The position numbers and the translations under genes are program-made. This document shows, one piece after another, positions 6,913-13,484 of a DNA stretch of 17,329 nt; positions within the stretch are counted from its first letter, which is position 1, and each line of letters opens with the position of its first letter. Under the pieces are notes generated by a model, which was given only the letters and a program-made list of their open reading frames with translations, did no database searches and was not told the DNA's origin. The DNA comes from CAYJXJ01 sp964374095. GTDB lineage: Bacteria; Elusimicrobiota; Elusimicrobia; UBA1565; UBA9628. Where the stretch lies: assembly GCA_964374095.1 (NCBI GenBank), contig CAYJXJ010000095.1, positions 1 to 17,329 of the forward strand, given 5' to 3'.

Positions 6913-7943
6913 TGCCCCGGGTCCTCGTCACCGGCGGGGGGGGCTTCATCGGAGGGGCGGTGATCCGGCGCCTCCGAGCGGGCGGCCATGGGGTTCGCAG
7001 TTATTCGCGCGGAAGCTATCCCGACCTCGAACGCCTGGGAGTTGAGGCCGTCCGCGGAGACCTTTCCGATTCCCAGGCCGTCGCCGCCGCCGTCCAAGGG
7101 TGCGACGCGGTGGTTCACGTCGCGGCCAAGGCCGGAATCTGGGGTCCCTACGAAGACTATTACCAGGCCAACGTGGTCGGGACGCGCCATGTCCTGGAGG
7201 CCTGCCGCCGGACTGGCGTGCGGCGCCTGGTCTTCACCGGATCGCCCAGCGCGGTTTTTACCGGCGCCGACGCCGAGGGGATTACGGAATCGGCGCCCTA
7301 TCCCCGCCGGCATGATTCGCATTACTCGCGGACCAAGGCCATCTCCGAGGAGATGGTGCTGGCCGCCGACGGTCCGGAGCTGGCCACGGTCTCCCTGCGC
7401 CCGCACCTGGTCTGGGGTCCCGGAGACCCCAACATCGCCCCGCGCCTGATCGCGCGGGCCCGGGCGGGCGTCCTGCGCCGCATCGGGGGCTTGAACAAGA
7501 AGGTCGACGCCACCTTTATCGACGACGCGGCCGAGGCTCACGTGCTGGCCTTGGAGCGTCTTTCCCCCGGCTCACCCGCGGCCGGGAAGGCTTATTTCAT
7601 CTCCGGGGGGGATCCCCGTCCCCTCTGGGAGATCATCAACGGCCTGCTCGGCGCCGCGGGCCTGCCTCCGGTCGAGAAGTCGGTCCCCTACGCCGCGGCC
7701 TGGGCCGGCGCCTGCGCCGCGGAGGCGCTCTACCGTCTGCTGGGGATCCAGACGGAGCCTCGCCTGACGCGCTTCGTCGTCCATCAACTCACCACCGCGC
7801 ACTGGTTCGACATCTCGGCGGCCCGCCGGGATCTGGGCTATGTTCCCAAGGTGACGTTCGAGGAAGGGCTGACGCGCTTTAGGAATTCGCTCCAGGCCGG
7901 TCAAAAGTTAAGCCTGGGCGGGGAGAGTTCCGCCCAGGCTTGA
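6912..7943 (+). CDS. oleD: OleD, NADPH-dependent 2-alkyl-3-ketoacid reductase
   Basis: 343 residues, extended short-chain dehydrogenase. OleD reduces the OleA product to the 2-alkyl-3-hydroxyacid used by OleC. The Rossmann motif is TGGGGFIGG (Gly8, Gly11, Gly14). The catalytic Tyr138-x3-Lys142 is in HYSRTK, with Ser111 or Ser113 in GSPSAVF. The C-terminal FDISAARRDLGYVPKVTFEEGL is typical of 3-beta-HSD-like reductases. ATG 6912 overlaps the toxin stop by one base, and TTG 6909 is less likely. It is the last gene of the ole group. A 12-bp hairpin forms over its final codons and stop. The identification depends on both family features and the oleABC context. Confidence 0.9.
   Translation: MPRVLVTGGGGFIGGAVIRRLRAGGHGVRSYSRGSYPDLERLGVEAVRGDLSDSQAVAAAVQGCDAVVHVAAKAGIWGPYEDYYQANVVGTRHVLEACRRTGVRRLVFTGSPSAVFTGADAEGITESAPYPRRHDSHYSRTKAISEEMVLAADGPELATVSLRPHLVWGPGDPNIAPRLIARARAGVLRRIGGLNKKVDATFIDDAAEAHVLALERLSPGSPAAGKAYFISGGDPRPLWEIINGLLGAAGLPPVEKSVPYAAAWAGACAAEALYRLLGIQTEPRLTRFVVHQLTTAHWFDISAARRDLGYVPKVTFEEGLTRFRNSLQAGQKLSLGGESSAQA
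7910..7941. terminator. 12-bp hairpin at the end of oleD, possible bidirectional terminator
   Basis: AAGCCTGGGCGG (7910-7921) and CCGCCCAGGCTT (7930-7941) are perfect inverted arms with an 8-nt loop. No U tract follows on the + strand. On the minus strand a short TTTT follows after two bases. It lies between two convergent genes, so a shared terminator is plausible, though it lacks the classic + strand tail. Confidence 0.5.
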
Positions 7944-8001
7944 GGATCGATCGCTTCGGGGGCGCGGGGCCCCCGGAAGATAAGGCGCCGGTTAAATCGG
8001 C

Positions 8002-8427
8002 TTACTGGATTTCGATCGAGACCTTGACGCGCATGTCGCCGATCTCAGCCACTTGCATGTCGTCGATGAAGAGCTTGACGAGCTGGAAGAGCTTGTTCGG
8101 CGCGGACTTCGCGGTCATCTTGGCGACATCGACCTTGAGGGCCTTGAGGTTGTGCCAGCCGTTGCTGATCAGCCCCGTGCGCTTGGTCCTGTTCTCGCGA
8201 TAGACCTGCTCGGAGCCGCAGAGGCCCAGGAGGCTTACGGTCTTGCAGCCGCGTTGGGAGTTGAATCCCCAGTCTTGTATGATCGCGGAACCACGTACCT
8301 GCTTGCGGGCCAGGTCGAGGCCGCGGTCCTCCGCGCTCGCCGGAGCCGCCCAGAGCAGCCCGGCGCACAACGCCACGAACGACAGAACCGCCCTCGGTCG
8401 GGCGGCCCACACTCTCTCGGTTATCAT
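8002..8427 (-). CDS. Small secreted protein of unknown function, riboswitch-controlled
   Basis: 141 residues. A clear signal peptide (hydrophobic AVLSFVALCAGLLWAAPASA) should be cut after Ala32 and send the protein across the inner membrane. The mature part is about 109 residues, with two cysteines (Cys61, Cys70) that could form a disulfide and a C-terminal segment rich in alternating hydrophobic residues. I recognise no family. The start at 8427 is supported by GGAGG 7 nt upstream and by the signal peptide beginning there. An in-frame ATG at 8511 with GGGAGAG before it would add 28 polar residues ahead of the signal peptide. The long leader upstream carries a c-di-GMP riboswitch and a terminator, so expression should respond to c-di-GMP. 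A surface, pilus or matrix role is a guess. Confidence 0.72.
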   Translation of the reverse strand: MITERVWAARPRAVLSFVALCAGLLWAAPASAEDRGLDLARKQVRGSAIIQDWGFNSQRGCKTVSLLGLCGSEQVYRENRTKRTGLISNGWHNLKALKVDVAKMTAKSAPNKLFQLVKLFIDDMQVAEIGDMRVKVSIEIQ

Positions 8428-8524
8428 CTCGGCGCCTCCGTCAGTCCTAACAAAGGACTTATCAGAGACATGTTGCGCGGCTGTGTCGGTTCCGTTACCT
8501 TTTTGTTTCATCTCAACTCTCCCT

Positions 8525-8530
8525 AGTGTA
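8525..8530 (-). promoter_or_regulatory. Possible internal -10 box before ATG 8511
   Basis: TACACT on the minus strand ends 13 nt before ATG 8511. It resembles the -10 boxes before other genes in this window, but I see no good -35. It could give a riboswitch-independent transcript of the secreted protein gene. Confidence 0.3.
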
Positions 8531-8643
8531 GGCCGCCGATTCGGCCGGTGCCTGGGCCCATGGACCGCGCAGGCCTTGACAGCGGGCCTACGCATCCGTG
8601 GGACGTATGACCTAGGAGAAGCGCGGGGGGGAGCGGATTGCCC

Positions 8644-8688
8644 GAAAATGAAAATCCCGCCGCGGCGCAGAACGCCTCCGCGACAGGA
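8644..8688 (-). terminator. Intrinsic terminator between riboswitch and secreted protein gene
   Basis: On the minus strand, TCCTGTCGCGG (8688-8678) pairs with CCGCGGCGGGA (8665-8655), 11 bp including two G-T wobbles. A U-rich tail TTTTCATTTTC follows (8654-8644). It sits about 55 nt after the riboswitch core and about 215 nt before the gene, as expected for an expression platform that stops transcription. Confidence 0.65.
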
Positions 8689-8702
8689 TCGGGTCCGCCG
8701 AC

Positions 8703-8722
8703 CCTGGGGCTTTCGCCCCAGG
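8703..8722 (-). other. GAAA-capped hairpin in the riboswitch leader
   Basis: On the minus strand, CCTGGGGC and GCCCCAGG pair perfectly around GAAA. A second possible stem, GGGTC-GGCG-GACCC (8704-8691), shares two bases with it. These could be alternative folds linking the riboswitch to the terminator. That link is inferred. Confidence 0.5.
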
Positions 8723-8742
8723 CTTGACCTGTGGTCATCTTT

Positions 8743-8826
8743 TGTTCGGTAGCCGGACGCTCCCGTCGGGAGTCTTGGCTTTGCGCCCCCGTCTTGCGAC
8801 GGGTTTGCCTTTATCGCCCTTCCAGG
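8743..8826 (-). promoter_or_regulatory. Class I c-di-GMP riboswitch (GEMM-I)
   Basis: Read on the minus strand, GGCAAACC (8809-8802) is followed by a stem closed by the GNRA tetraloop GCAA. CGCAAAGCC (8785-8777) comes next, then a second stem GACTCCC/GGGA..GTC (8774-8756) and the 3' element GGCTACCGAA. The order and sequence match the GEMM-I consensus. By my hand alignment to Vc2, the positions of G20, A47 and C92 are conserved, with G rather than A at position 20, which favours c-di-GMP over cGAMP. A promoter lies about 80-110 nt upstream and a terminator follows. It should control the secreted protein gene ending at 8002. Confidence 0.85.
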
Positions 8827-8850
8827 GGTTTTAGCCGCGCCGCGACCTGC

Positions 8851-8868
8851 GGGCGCTCCTCAGCGCCC
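8851..8868 (-). other. Leader hairpin 5' of the riboswitch
   Basis: GGGCGCT and AGCGCCC (minus strand) pair perfectly around GAGG. Together with GACCCC/GGGGTC at 8881-8897 it fills the leader between the promoter and the riboswitch. No family recognised. Confidence 0.45.
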
Positions 8869-8880
8869 ATATTACAGCGC

Positions 8881-8897
8881 GACCCCCAGTCGGGGTC
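8881..8897 (-). other. Leader hairpin next to the transcript start
   Basis: On the minus strand GACCCC pairs with GGGGTC around five bases. It begins a few bases after the predicted transcript start and may protect the 5' end of the leader RNA. Confidence 0.4.
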
Positions 8898-8910
8898 AAC
8901 CAACATGATT

Positions 8911-8938
8911 AGTATAGCCGGATTGCTTGCATTGTCAA
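8911..8938 (-). promoter_or_regulatory. Near-consensus sigma70 promoter of the riboswitch leader
   Basis: On the minus strand, TTGACA (8938-8933) is a perfect -35 and TATACT (8916-8911) differs from TATAAT at one base. The spacer is 16 nt. Transcription would start near 8904 and give a leader of about 475 nt before the start codon at 8427. An inverted repeat CCCAG/CTGGG (8941-8956) sits just upstream, toward the divergent gene, and might be an operator. Confidence 0.8.
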
Positions 8939-9000
8939 GGCCCAGTAAGGCCTGGGTTGCATAGAGAAAGGGGGTACTTGCGCGCGGGGGGGACGCGGGC

Positions 9001-9006
9001 TACACT
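9001..9006 (+). promoter_or_regulatory. -10 box directly before the start codon at 9014
   Basis: TACACT ends 7 nt before ATG 9014. A weak -35 (TTGCGC, 8978-8983) lies 17 nt upstream. There is no Shine-Dalgarno. Transcription would start at or next to the start codon, giving a leaderless mRNA. Confidence 0.5.
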
Positions 9007-9013
9007 ATGGACG

Positions 9014-10180
9014 ATGCGCGCTTTGCTGTTGGTTGCGGCGGTCCTGGTCCTGCGGCCTGGGTTGTGTGGGGCCGACGATATCGAGCGGGCCATGGGCGGC
9101 CTGCGCCAGGGAATGGGCGAGGTCCGCGCCGGGCTCTCCGTGCGTTTCGCCGGCCCCCTGGAGGCCGCCTGCGGCCGTGCCATCCATGCGCCGCAGGTTC
9201 AGGAGGCGCTGGCCAAGGCCATGACCTACCCCCAGGGCGGCGCCGGGAAGGGGACGGCGGGCGAGGCCTTGACCGAACTGCAGTCCCAGGACCAGGTCGA
9301 CGCCCATATCGGCCTGGCGACCCTCTTGGCCCTGCGCAGCCAGGGGAGGGAGCTGTTGGGGGCGATGTACTGCCAGGACCCGCCGCGGCCCGGCAGCCCA
9401 TTTCCCGACAAGTGGTTCGGGGTCGCCACCGATGGGCTTACGTTTATCGTCAATTTGGCGCAGCAGGGCAAAGACGGCAAACGCGAGCTATCCATACGGG
9501 CCGTGGAGCCGGGAACCGGGAGAGTCGTGGCCGGGCCGTTTTCAGGAGTCGAGCCGGAGGAGTTGTTCTCCTGCGGCCGCTGGCAGCCGCATCCCAACGG
9601 GGCCGCGGGCAAGCTTTTCGATGCCCTCTGGGGCAAGCAGATCCGCTCCTGGATACCGACGCCGCGCTGCGACCGCCACAGCCCGGATTATCCGAGCCCC
9701 CGCGCGCCGGCTCCCGGGGACTTCGCCGGTTACGACCCTAAGCTCGGAGAGAGGATCGCGGAGTCTTCGCTGCGGCACGTGATCGGTGGGACGGGGTGGT
9801 GCTACCGTTATGTGTTGTTTTCGCTGGAGGGGGCGGGACTGCTAAGCTTCCCGGAGTCCTACACGGATCCCGCCGTCGCCGTCCCCTTGAACCCGGCGTA
9901 TCGTTTCGCCCGGTGGGCCGACGCCTATCCGGAGCGTCTGGGCCGTCACCTGCGCATGCGGCGCCGGGCCACCCCGAAGGACCCCGGGGATATACCCCGG
10001 GGCAGCGTCGTCGTCTTCGAGCCGACGGTGTGCGGCCATCACGCCCGGGCCGGGCACATCGAGATCGCGGTGTCCAAGGACCGGTTCTGCAGCGATCACT
10101 GCCGCGTGCCGCCGGCCGACTGCTTCCGATCGGCGGAGAGAGCGGGCATCCGCGTCTACATACCCGTGAAGGCCGAGTAG
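9014..10180 (+). CDS. Secreted protein with possible CHAP/NlpC-like cysteine peptidase domain
   Basis: 388 residues. A signal peptide (MRALLLVAAVLVLRPGLCG) is followed by an alpha-helical-looking N-terminal region and a part rich in Gly/Pro. Cys18 does not sit in a proper lipobox. The C-terminal third resembles a papain-like CHAP or NlpC/P60 fold: Cys263 in GTGWCYRYV at a helix start, a strand SVVVFEP (331-337) and His348 in AGHIEIAV. Such enzymes cut peptidoglycan or peptide crosslinks outside the inner membrane. Four cysteines near the end (340, 359, 363, 370) may form disulfides. ATG 9014 fits the signal peptide; the longer frame from 8927 runs through the promoter region. The gene is divergent from the riboswitch leader. 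The peptidase call is tentative; the signal peptide is firm. Confidence 0.65.
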   Translation: MRALLLVAAVLVLRPGLCGADDIERAMGGLRQGMGEVRAGLSVRFAGPLEAACGRAIHAPQVQEALAKAMTYPQGGAGKGTAGEALTELQSQDQVDAHIGLATLLALRSQGRELLGAMYCQDPPRPGSPFPDKWFGVATDGLTFIVNLAQQGKDGKRELSIRAVEPGTGRVVAGPFSGVEPEELFSCGRWQPHPNGAAGKLFDALWGKQIRSWIPTPRCDRHSPDYPSPRAPAPGDFAGYDPKLGERIAESSLRHVIGGTGWCYRYVLFSLEGAGLLSFPESYTDPAVAVPLNPAYRFARWADAYPERLGRHLRMRRRATPKDPGDIPRGSVVVFEPTVCGHHARAGHIEIAVSKDRFCSDHCRVPPADCFRSAERAGIRVYIPVKAE

Positions 10181-10207
10181 CACCCGCCTGCAAGGACGAA
10201 TCCTCTT

Positions 10208-10480
10208 TTAGCGGCCGCCCCCGGAGAGACGGCGAAGCCCTTCCCGATCCCTCTCGAGGTCTTCCAAGGTGTAGTCGCAAACCTCGTGATGTTTTAAGAA
10301 TCCATCTAATTCATACCGGGTCTGGAATCCGAGAAGACGCCGCGCATGGGCGGCCGTCAGCGCGCCGCAGCGATAGGCTTCGAGCGCCACGCTCTCAAGA
10401 GCCGCCCGGGGCAGGTCCTTCCACCTGGCGGTCAAGCCACGGGCGATATCATCGGGTAACAGGAGAGTAATGCGAGTCAT
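10208..10480 (-). CDS. UPF0175 family protein, antitoxin-like, no partner seen
   Basis: 90 residues. The pattern ITLLLPDDIARGL, then LPRAALESVALEAYRCGALTAAHARRLLGFQTRYELDGFLKHHEV and YTLEDLERDREGL matches UPF0175, small helix-turn-helix-like proteins often encoded beside PIN-type toxins as antitoxins. A good Shine-Dalgarno (GGAGGG, 10492-10487) lies 6 nt before ATG 10480, and a TACACT -10 box is at 10503-10498. No toxin gene follows on the same strand, because the next sequence is the 3' end of the opposite-strand gene ending at 10180. Upstream lies the assembly gap. It may be an orphan or regulate something elsewhere. Confidence 0.8.
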   Translation of the reverse strand: MTRITLLLPDDIARGLTARWKDLPRAALESVALEAYRCGALTAAHARRLLGFQTRYELDGFLKHHEVCDYTLEDLERDREGLRRLSGGGR

Positions 10481-10497
10481 GGTTCACCCTCCGTTTC

Positions 10498-10503
10498 AGT
10501 GTA
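10498..10503 (-). promoter_or_regulatory. -10 box of the UPF0175 gene
   Basis: TACACT on the minus strand, 17 nt before the start codon and just upstream of the Shine-Dalgarno. The expected -35 position falls at the edge of or inside the run of N. Confidence 0.45.
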
Positions 10504-10518
10504 ACAGGTTTCTCCCTT

Positions 10519-10528
10519 NNNNNNNNNN
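10519..10528. other. Assembly gap (ten N)
   Basis: Ten undetermined bases join two contigs. The true gap length and the linkage across it are not known from this sequence. Gene order across this point should be treated with care. Confidence 0.99.
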
Positions 10529-10583
10529 CCCGTGCGACTTCAGCCTACCCCACGCGGTCGCCATGGACTCGAAGGGGCGCCTG

Positions 10584-10612
10584 TTGACGAAATTCAAAGC
10601 GGGACCTATACT
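10584..10612 (+). promoter_or_regulatory. Near-consensus promoter without an obvious gene
   Basis: TTGACG (10584-10589) and TATACT (10607-10612) are separated by exactly 17 nt. Each box differs from consensus at one position. Transcription would start near 10619 and run into the 3' end of ppdK on the antisense strand. No convincing + strand gene follows. Confidence 0.6.
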
Positions 10613-10649
10613 TCGGTGAGAGCCGGGTCTTCAACCCCTGGTGACCGTG

Positions 10650-10665
10650 GCCGCCGGCGGGCGGC
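10650..10665. other. GC-rich hairpin after ppdK
   Basis: GCCGCC and GGCGGC pair around four bases, 20-35 nt after the ppdK stop on the minus strand. There is no U tract, so a terminator role is uncertain. Confidence 0.35.
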
Positions 10666-10685
10666 GGAGGATTGGATTTCACATA

Positions 10686-13478
10686 TCAGCAGGAACTCAG
10701 CGCCGCCTGGGCCGCGGCCAGGCGCGCCACCGGCACGCGGTAGGGCGAGGTGGACACGTAGTCGGCGCCGATCGAATAGAAGAAGGCGATGGAAGCGGGG
10801 TCGCCCCCGTGTTCGCCGCAGACCCCGATCTTGAGATCGGCCCGCGCGGCCCGGCCCCGGTCAACCGCCAGGCGGATCACCTCGCCGACCCCTGAATCCA
10901 GGGTGCTGAAGGGATCGTCCCGGAGAATCTTTACTTCCATGTACTTGCGGATGAAGCGGCCGTAGTCGTCCCGGGAAAAGCCCAGGGTCATCTGGGTGAG
11001 GTCGTTGGTCCCGAATGAGAAGAACTCGGCCTCGGGGGCGATCTCGCCCGCGGTGACCGCCGCCCGGGGCACTTCGATCATGGTCCCGATCACGACCGGG
11101 ACGCGCGCCCCCACCCGAGCGAAGACCTCCTCGGCGACGGCCGCGACGAGGGCGCGCTGGTGGCGCAGTTCGGTGACGTGGCCGACGAGCGGGATCATGA
11201 TCTCCGGCCGGACCTTGATGCCCTCGCGGGCGAGTTCGGCCGCGGCGGTATAAACCGCCCTGGCCTGCATCTGCGTGATCTCCGGATAGGTGATGCCCAG
11301 GCGGCAGCCCCGGTGGCCGAGCATGGGATTGGCCTCGCGAAGCTCGAGGGTCTTGCCCCAAACCTTGGCGAGATCAAAGCCCAACTCGTCGCAGCGCTTC
11401 TGGGCGTCTTCTTTAGTACGCGGGAGAAATTCGTGAAGCGGCGGATCCAGTGTGCGGATGGTCACCGGTTCCCCCCCCATGGCCCGGAGAATACGCTTGA
11501 AGTCCTCCTTCTGGAGCGGGAACAGTTCCTGCAGGGCCCGGTAGCGGTCCTCGTCGTTGTCGGCGATGATGACGGCCAGCATCTTGGGGATGCGGTCCCC
11601 CTGGAAAAACATATGCTCGGTCCGGCACAGCCCTATCCCCGAGGCGCCGAGGGCCCGGGCGGCGTCGGCGTCGGCGGGCGTGTCGGCGTTGGCGCGGACC
11701 TCGAGGCGGCGGGCCTTGTCCACCCAGCCCATGAAGGCCTCGTAGTCGCGATAAAGCGGTGATTTGGCCGCCGGAAATTGTCCCAACAGCACCTGCAGAA
11801 TCTCGGAGGGCATGGTGGGGACGCGGCCGTCGATGACATCCCCCGTGAAACCGTCCAACGAAAGCTCCGAGCCCTCTCTGAGGATGTGGCCGTTGAGGCG
11901 CAGTATGCCGCGGGTCTCGGAGATCTCGACCGCCTCGCAGCCGACCACGCAGACTTTCCCCAGCCCGCGGCCAACGACCGCGGCGTGGCTGGTGAGCCCG
12001 CCGGTCTGGGTCAGTATCCCGGCCGCGGCGGCCATGCCGTGGATGTCATCCGGGTTGGTCTCGGGGCGCACGAGGATGACCGGTCCGGAGCGCGAAAGCT
12101 CCTCGGCCCGGTCGGCGCTGAAGGCGATGAGGCCCGACGCCGCTCCCGGGCCGGCCGGAAGCCCGCGGGCCAGGGAGTGGCTCTTCTTGCGGGCGTCGCG
12201 GTCGAATACCGGCCGCAGGAGCTCGTCGAGCTGGCGGGGGGATACGCGCCGGACGGCCTCGGGGGGGGTGATGAGCCCCTCCCGGACCATGTCCACGGCG
12301 GTCCGCATGGCGGCGCGGGCGCTGCGTTTGGCCGTGCGCGTCTGGAGCATATAGAGCCTGCCGCGCTCGATGGTGAACTCCAGGTCCTGGACGTCGCGGT
12401 AGCGGCGCTCGAGCTTGCGGGAGATGGCCGTAAGCTCGGCATAGGGTTTGGGAAGCAGGGTCTTGAGGTTCTCCAGGGGGGTGGGGGTGCGCGTGCCGGC
12501 TACCACATCCTCGCCTTGGGCGTTGGCGAGGAACTCCCCGAAAAGCCGGCGCTCGCCCGTCCTGGGGTCGCGGGTAAAGCCCACGCCCGTGGCGCAGTCG
12601 TCTCCCATATTGCCGAACACCATGGCTTGGACCGTGCAGGCTGTCCCATGGTTTTCCGGCAGGCGGTGGATGCGCCGGTAGGCGATGGCTCTCGGGTTGC
12701 GCCAGGACTCGAACACCGCCGTGACGGCTAGGCGAAGCTGTTCGGCCGGGCTTTCCGGGAACGCGGAGCCGGAATGTTCATGATAGATTTCCTTAAATAC
12801 GGCGACCAGGCGCTGGAGGCTCTGGGTCGAGATATCGCGGTCTTCGGTGATCCGCGCCCGGGACTTGACCGAGCGCAGGGCCGCCTCGAAATGGTCCTTG
12901 TCGATCCCCTTGACCACGTTGCTGAACATCGCCACGAACCGGCGATAGCAGTCCCAGGCGAAGCGGGGGTTTTGGGTGAGGGCCTCCAACCCCCGTATGG
13001 TGACGTCGTTGAGGCCAAGGTTGAGGATGGTGTCCATCATCCCGGGCATGGAGAACTGGGAGCCGGAGCGGACCGAAACCAGCAGGGGCTTGTCGGGGTC
13101 GGCGAACTTGCGTCCTGTCGCCTCCTCCAATTCCCGCATTTGCGCGAGGAACTCGGCCAGGACTTCGCGCGCCAGGAAATCCTGGGGCTTGGCCCCGGTG
13201 CTGGCCGAGCGGGTGAGGTGGCGCCGTTCCTTCCGCTCGAAGTAGGCGCGGCAGACCGCCGTGGTGACGGTAAAGCCCGGAGGGACGCGCAGGCCCAGCC
13301 GCGACATCTCGAAGAGCCCCGCCCCCTTGCCCCCGAGGAGCGCCCGGGCGTCGTCCGGGGTGAGCTTGGCGACGGCCCGGACATCCTTGGGGTCGCCGAA
13401 GGAGTAGATGGCCCGGGCCACCTGGCGCGGGTGCGCCTGGTGCCTGGCGCGATGGGGAGTGGCTTGAGCGCCAGGCAT
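10686..13478 (-). CDS. ppdK: Pyruvate, phosphate dikinase
   Basis: 930 residues, slightly longer than the usual ~875. The cytoplasmic enzyme interconverts pyruvate + ATP + phosphate and phosphoenolpyruvate + AMP + PPi. The N-terminal ATP-grasp part starts at YSFG (25-28) with LLGGKGAGL and SVRSGSQFSMPGMMDTILNLG. The swivelling phosphohistidine domain has His498 in GGLTSHAAVVGRGLG. The C-terminal PEP/pyruvate barrel has CRTEHMFF, FFSFGTNDLTQ and Cys887 in GVCGEHGGDP. The first ~22 residues, rich in His, Arg and Pro, exceed the family. The start may be ATG 13478, which has no Shine-Dalgarno but has a TACATC hexamer 6 nt upstream, or GTG 13421. A 10-bp hairpin covers codons 1-13. All key residues are intact. 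The gene is monocistronic here. Confidence 0.96.
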   Translation of the reverse strand: MPGAQATPHRARHQAHPRQVARAIYSFGDPKDVRAVAKLTPDDARALLGGKGAGLFEMSRLGLRVPPGFTVTTAVCRAYFERKERRHLTRSASTGAKPQDFLAREVLAEFLAQMRELEEATGRKFADPDKPLLVSVRSGSQFSMPGMMDTILNLGLNDVTIRGLEALTQNPRFAWDCYRRFVAMFSNVVKGIDKDHFEAALRSVKSRARITEDRDISTQSLQRLVAVFKEIYHEHSGSAFPESPAEQLRLAVTAVFESWRNPRAIAYRRIHRLPENHGTACTVQAMVFGNMGDDCATGVGFTRDPRTGERRLFGEFLANAQGEDVVAGTRTPTPLENLKTLLPKPYAELTAISRKLERRYRDVQDLEFTIERGRLYMLQTRTAKRSARAAMRTAVDMVREGLITPPEAVRRVSPRQLDELLRPVFDRDARKKSHSLARGLPAGPGAASGLIAFSADRAEELSRSGPVILVRPETNPDDIHGMAAAAGILTQTGGLTSHAAVVGRGLGKVCVVGCEAVEISETRGILRLNGHILREGSELSLDGFTGDVIDGRVPTMPSEILQVLLGQFPAAKSPLYRDYEAFMGWVDKARRLEVRANADTPADADAARALGASGIGLCRTEHMFFQGDRIPKMLAVIIADNDEDRYRALQELFPLQKEDFKRILRAMGGEPVTIRTLDPPLHEFLPRTKEDAQKRCDELGFDLAKVWGKTLELREANPMLGHRGCRLGITYPEITQMQARAVYTAAAELAREGIKVRPEIMIPLVGHVTELRHQRALVAAVAEEVFARVGARVPVVIGTMIEVPRAAVTAGEIAPEAEFFSFGTNDLTQMTLGFSRDDYGRFIRKYMEVKILRDDPFSTLDSGVGEVIRLAVDRGRAARADLKIGVCGEHGGDPASIAFFYSIGADYVSTSPYRVPVARLAAAQAALSSC
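13441..13477 (-). promoter_or_regulatory. Inverted repeat covering the ppdK start codon
   Basis: TGCCTGGCGC (13441-13450) and GCGCCAGGCA (13468-13477) are perfect 10-bp inverted arms around 17 nt. In the ppdK mRNA the stem includes the last two bases of the AUG. A second copy of CCTGGCGCG at 13421-13429 could pair with the same arm. It may limit translation, or it may be leader if the true start is downstream. Confidence 0.5.
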
Positions 13479-13484
13479 GAGTTA

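Noticed and set aside
8053..8752. + strand frames across the secreted-protein gene and leader
   Set aside because: They oppose a gene with signal peptide, ribosome site, promoter and riboswitch on the minus strand, and show no domains.
8743..8826. cGAMP-specific (GEMM-Ib) reading of the riboswitch
   Set aside because: By hand alignment the position equivalent to Vc2 G20 is G, not the A typical of the cGAMP group. Binding data could change this.
10641..10895. + strand frame just after the orphan promoter
   Set aside because: Most of it overlaps the ppdK 3' end antisense and there is no Shine-Dalgarno or recognisable motif.
11778..12731. 317-codon + strand frame inside ppdK
   Set aside because: It is antisense to a conserved enzyme and carries no motif or ribosome site.
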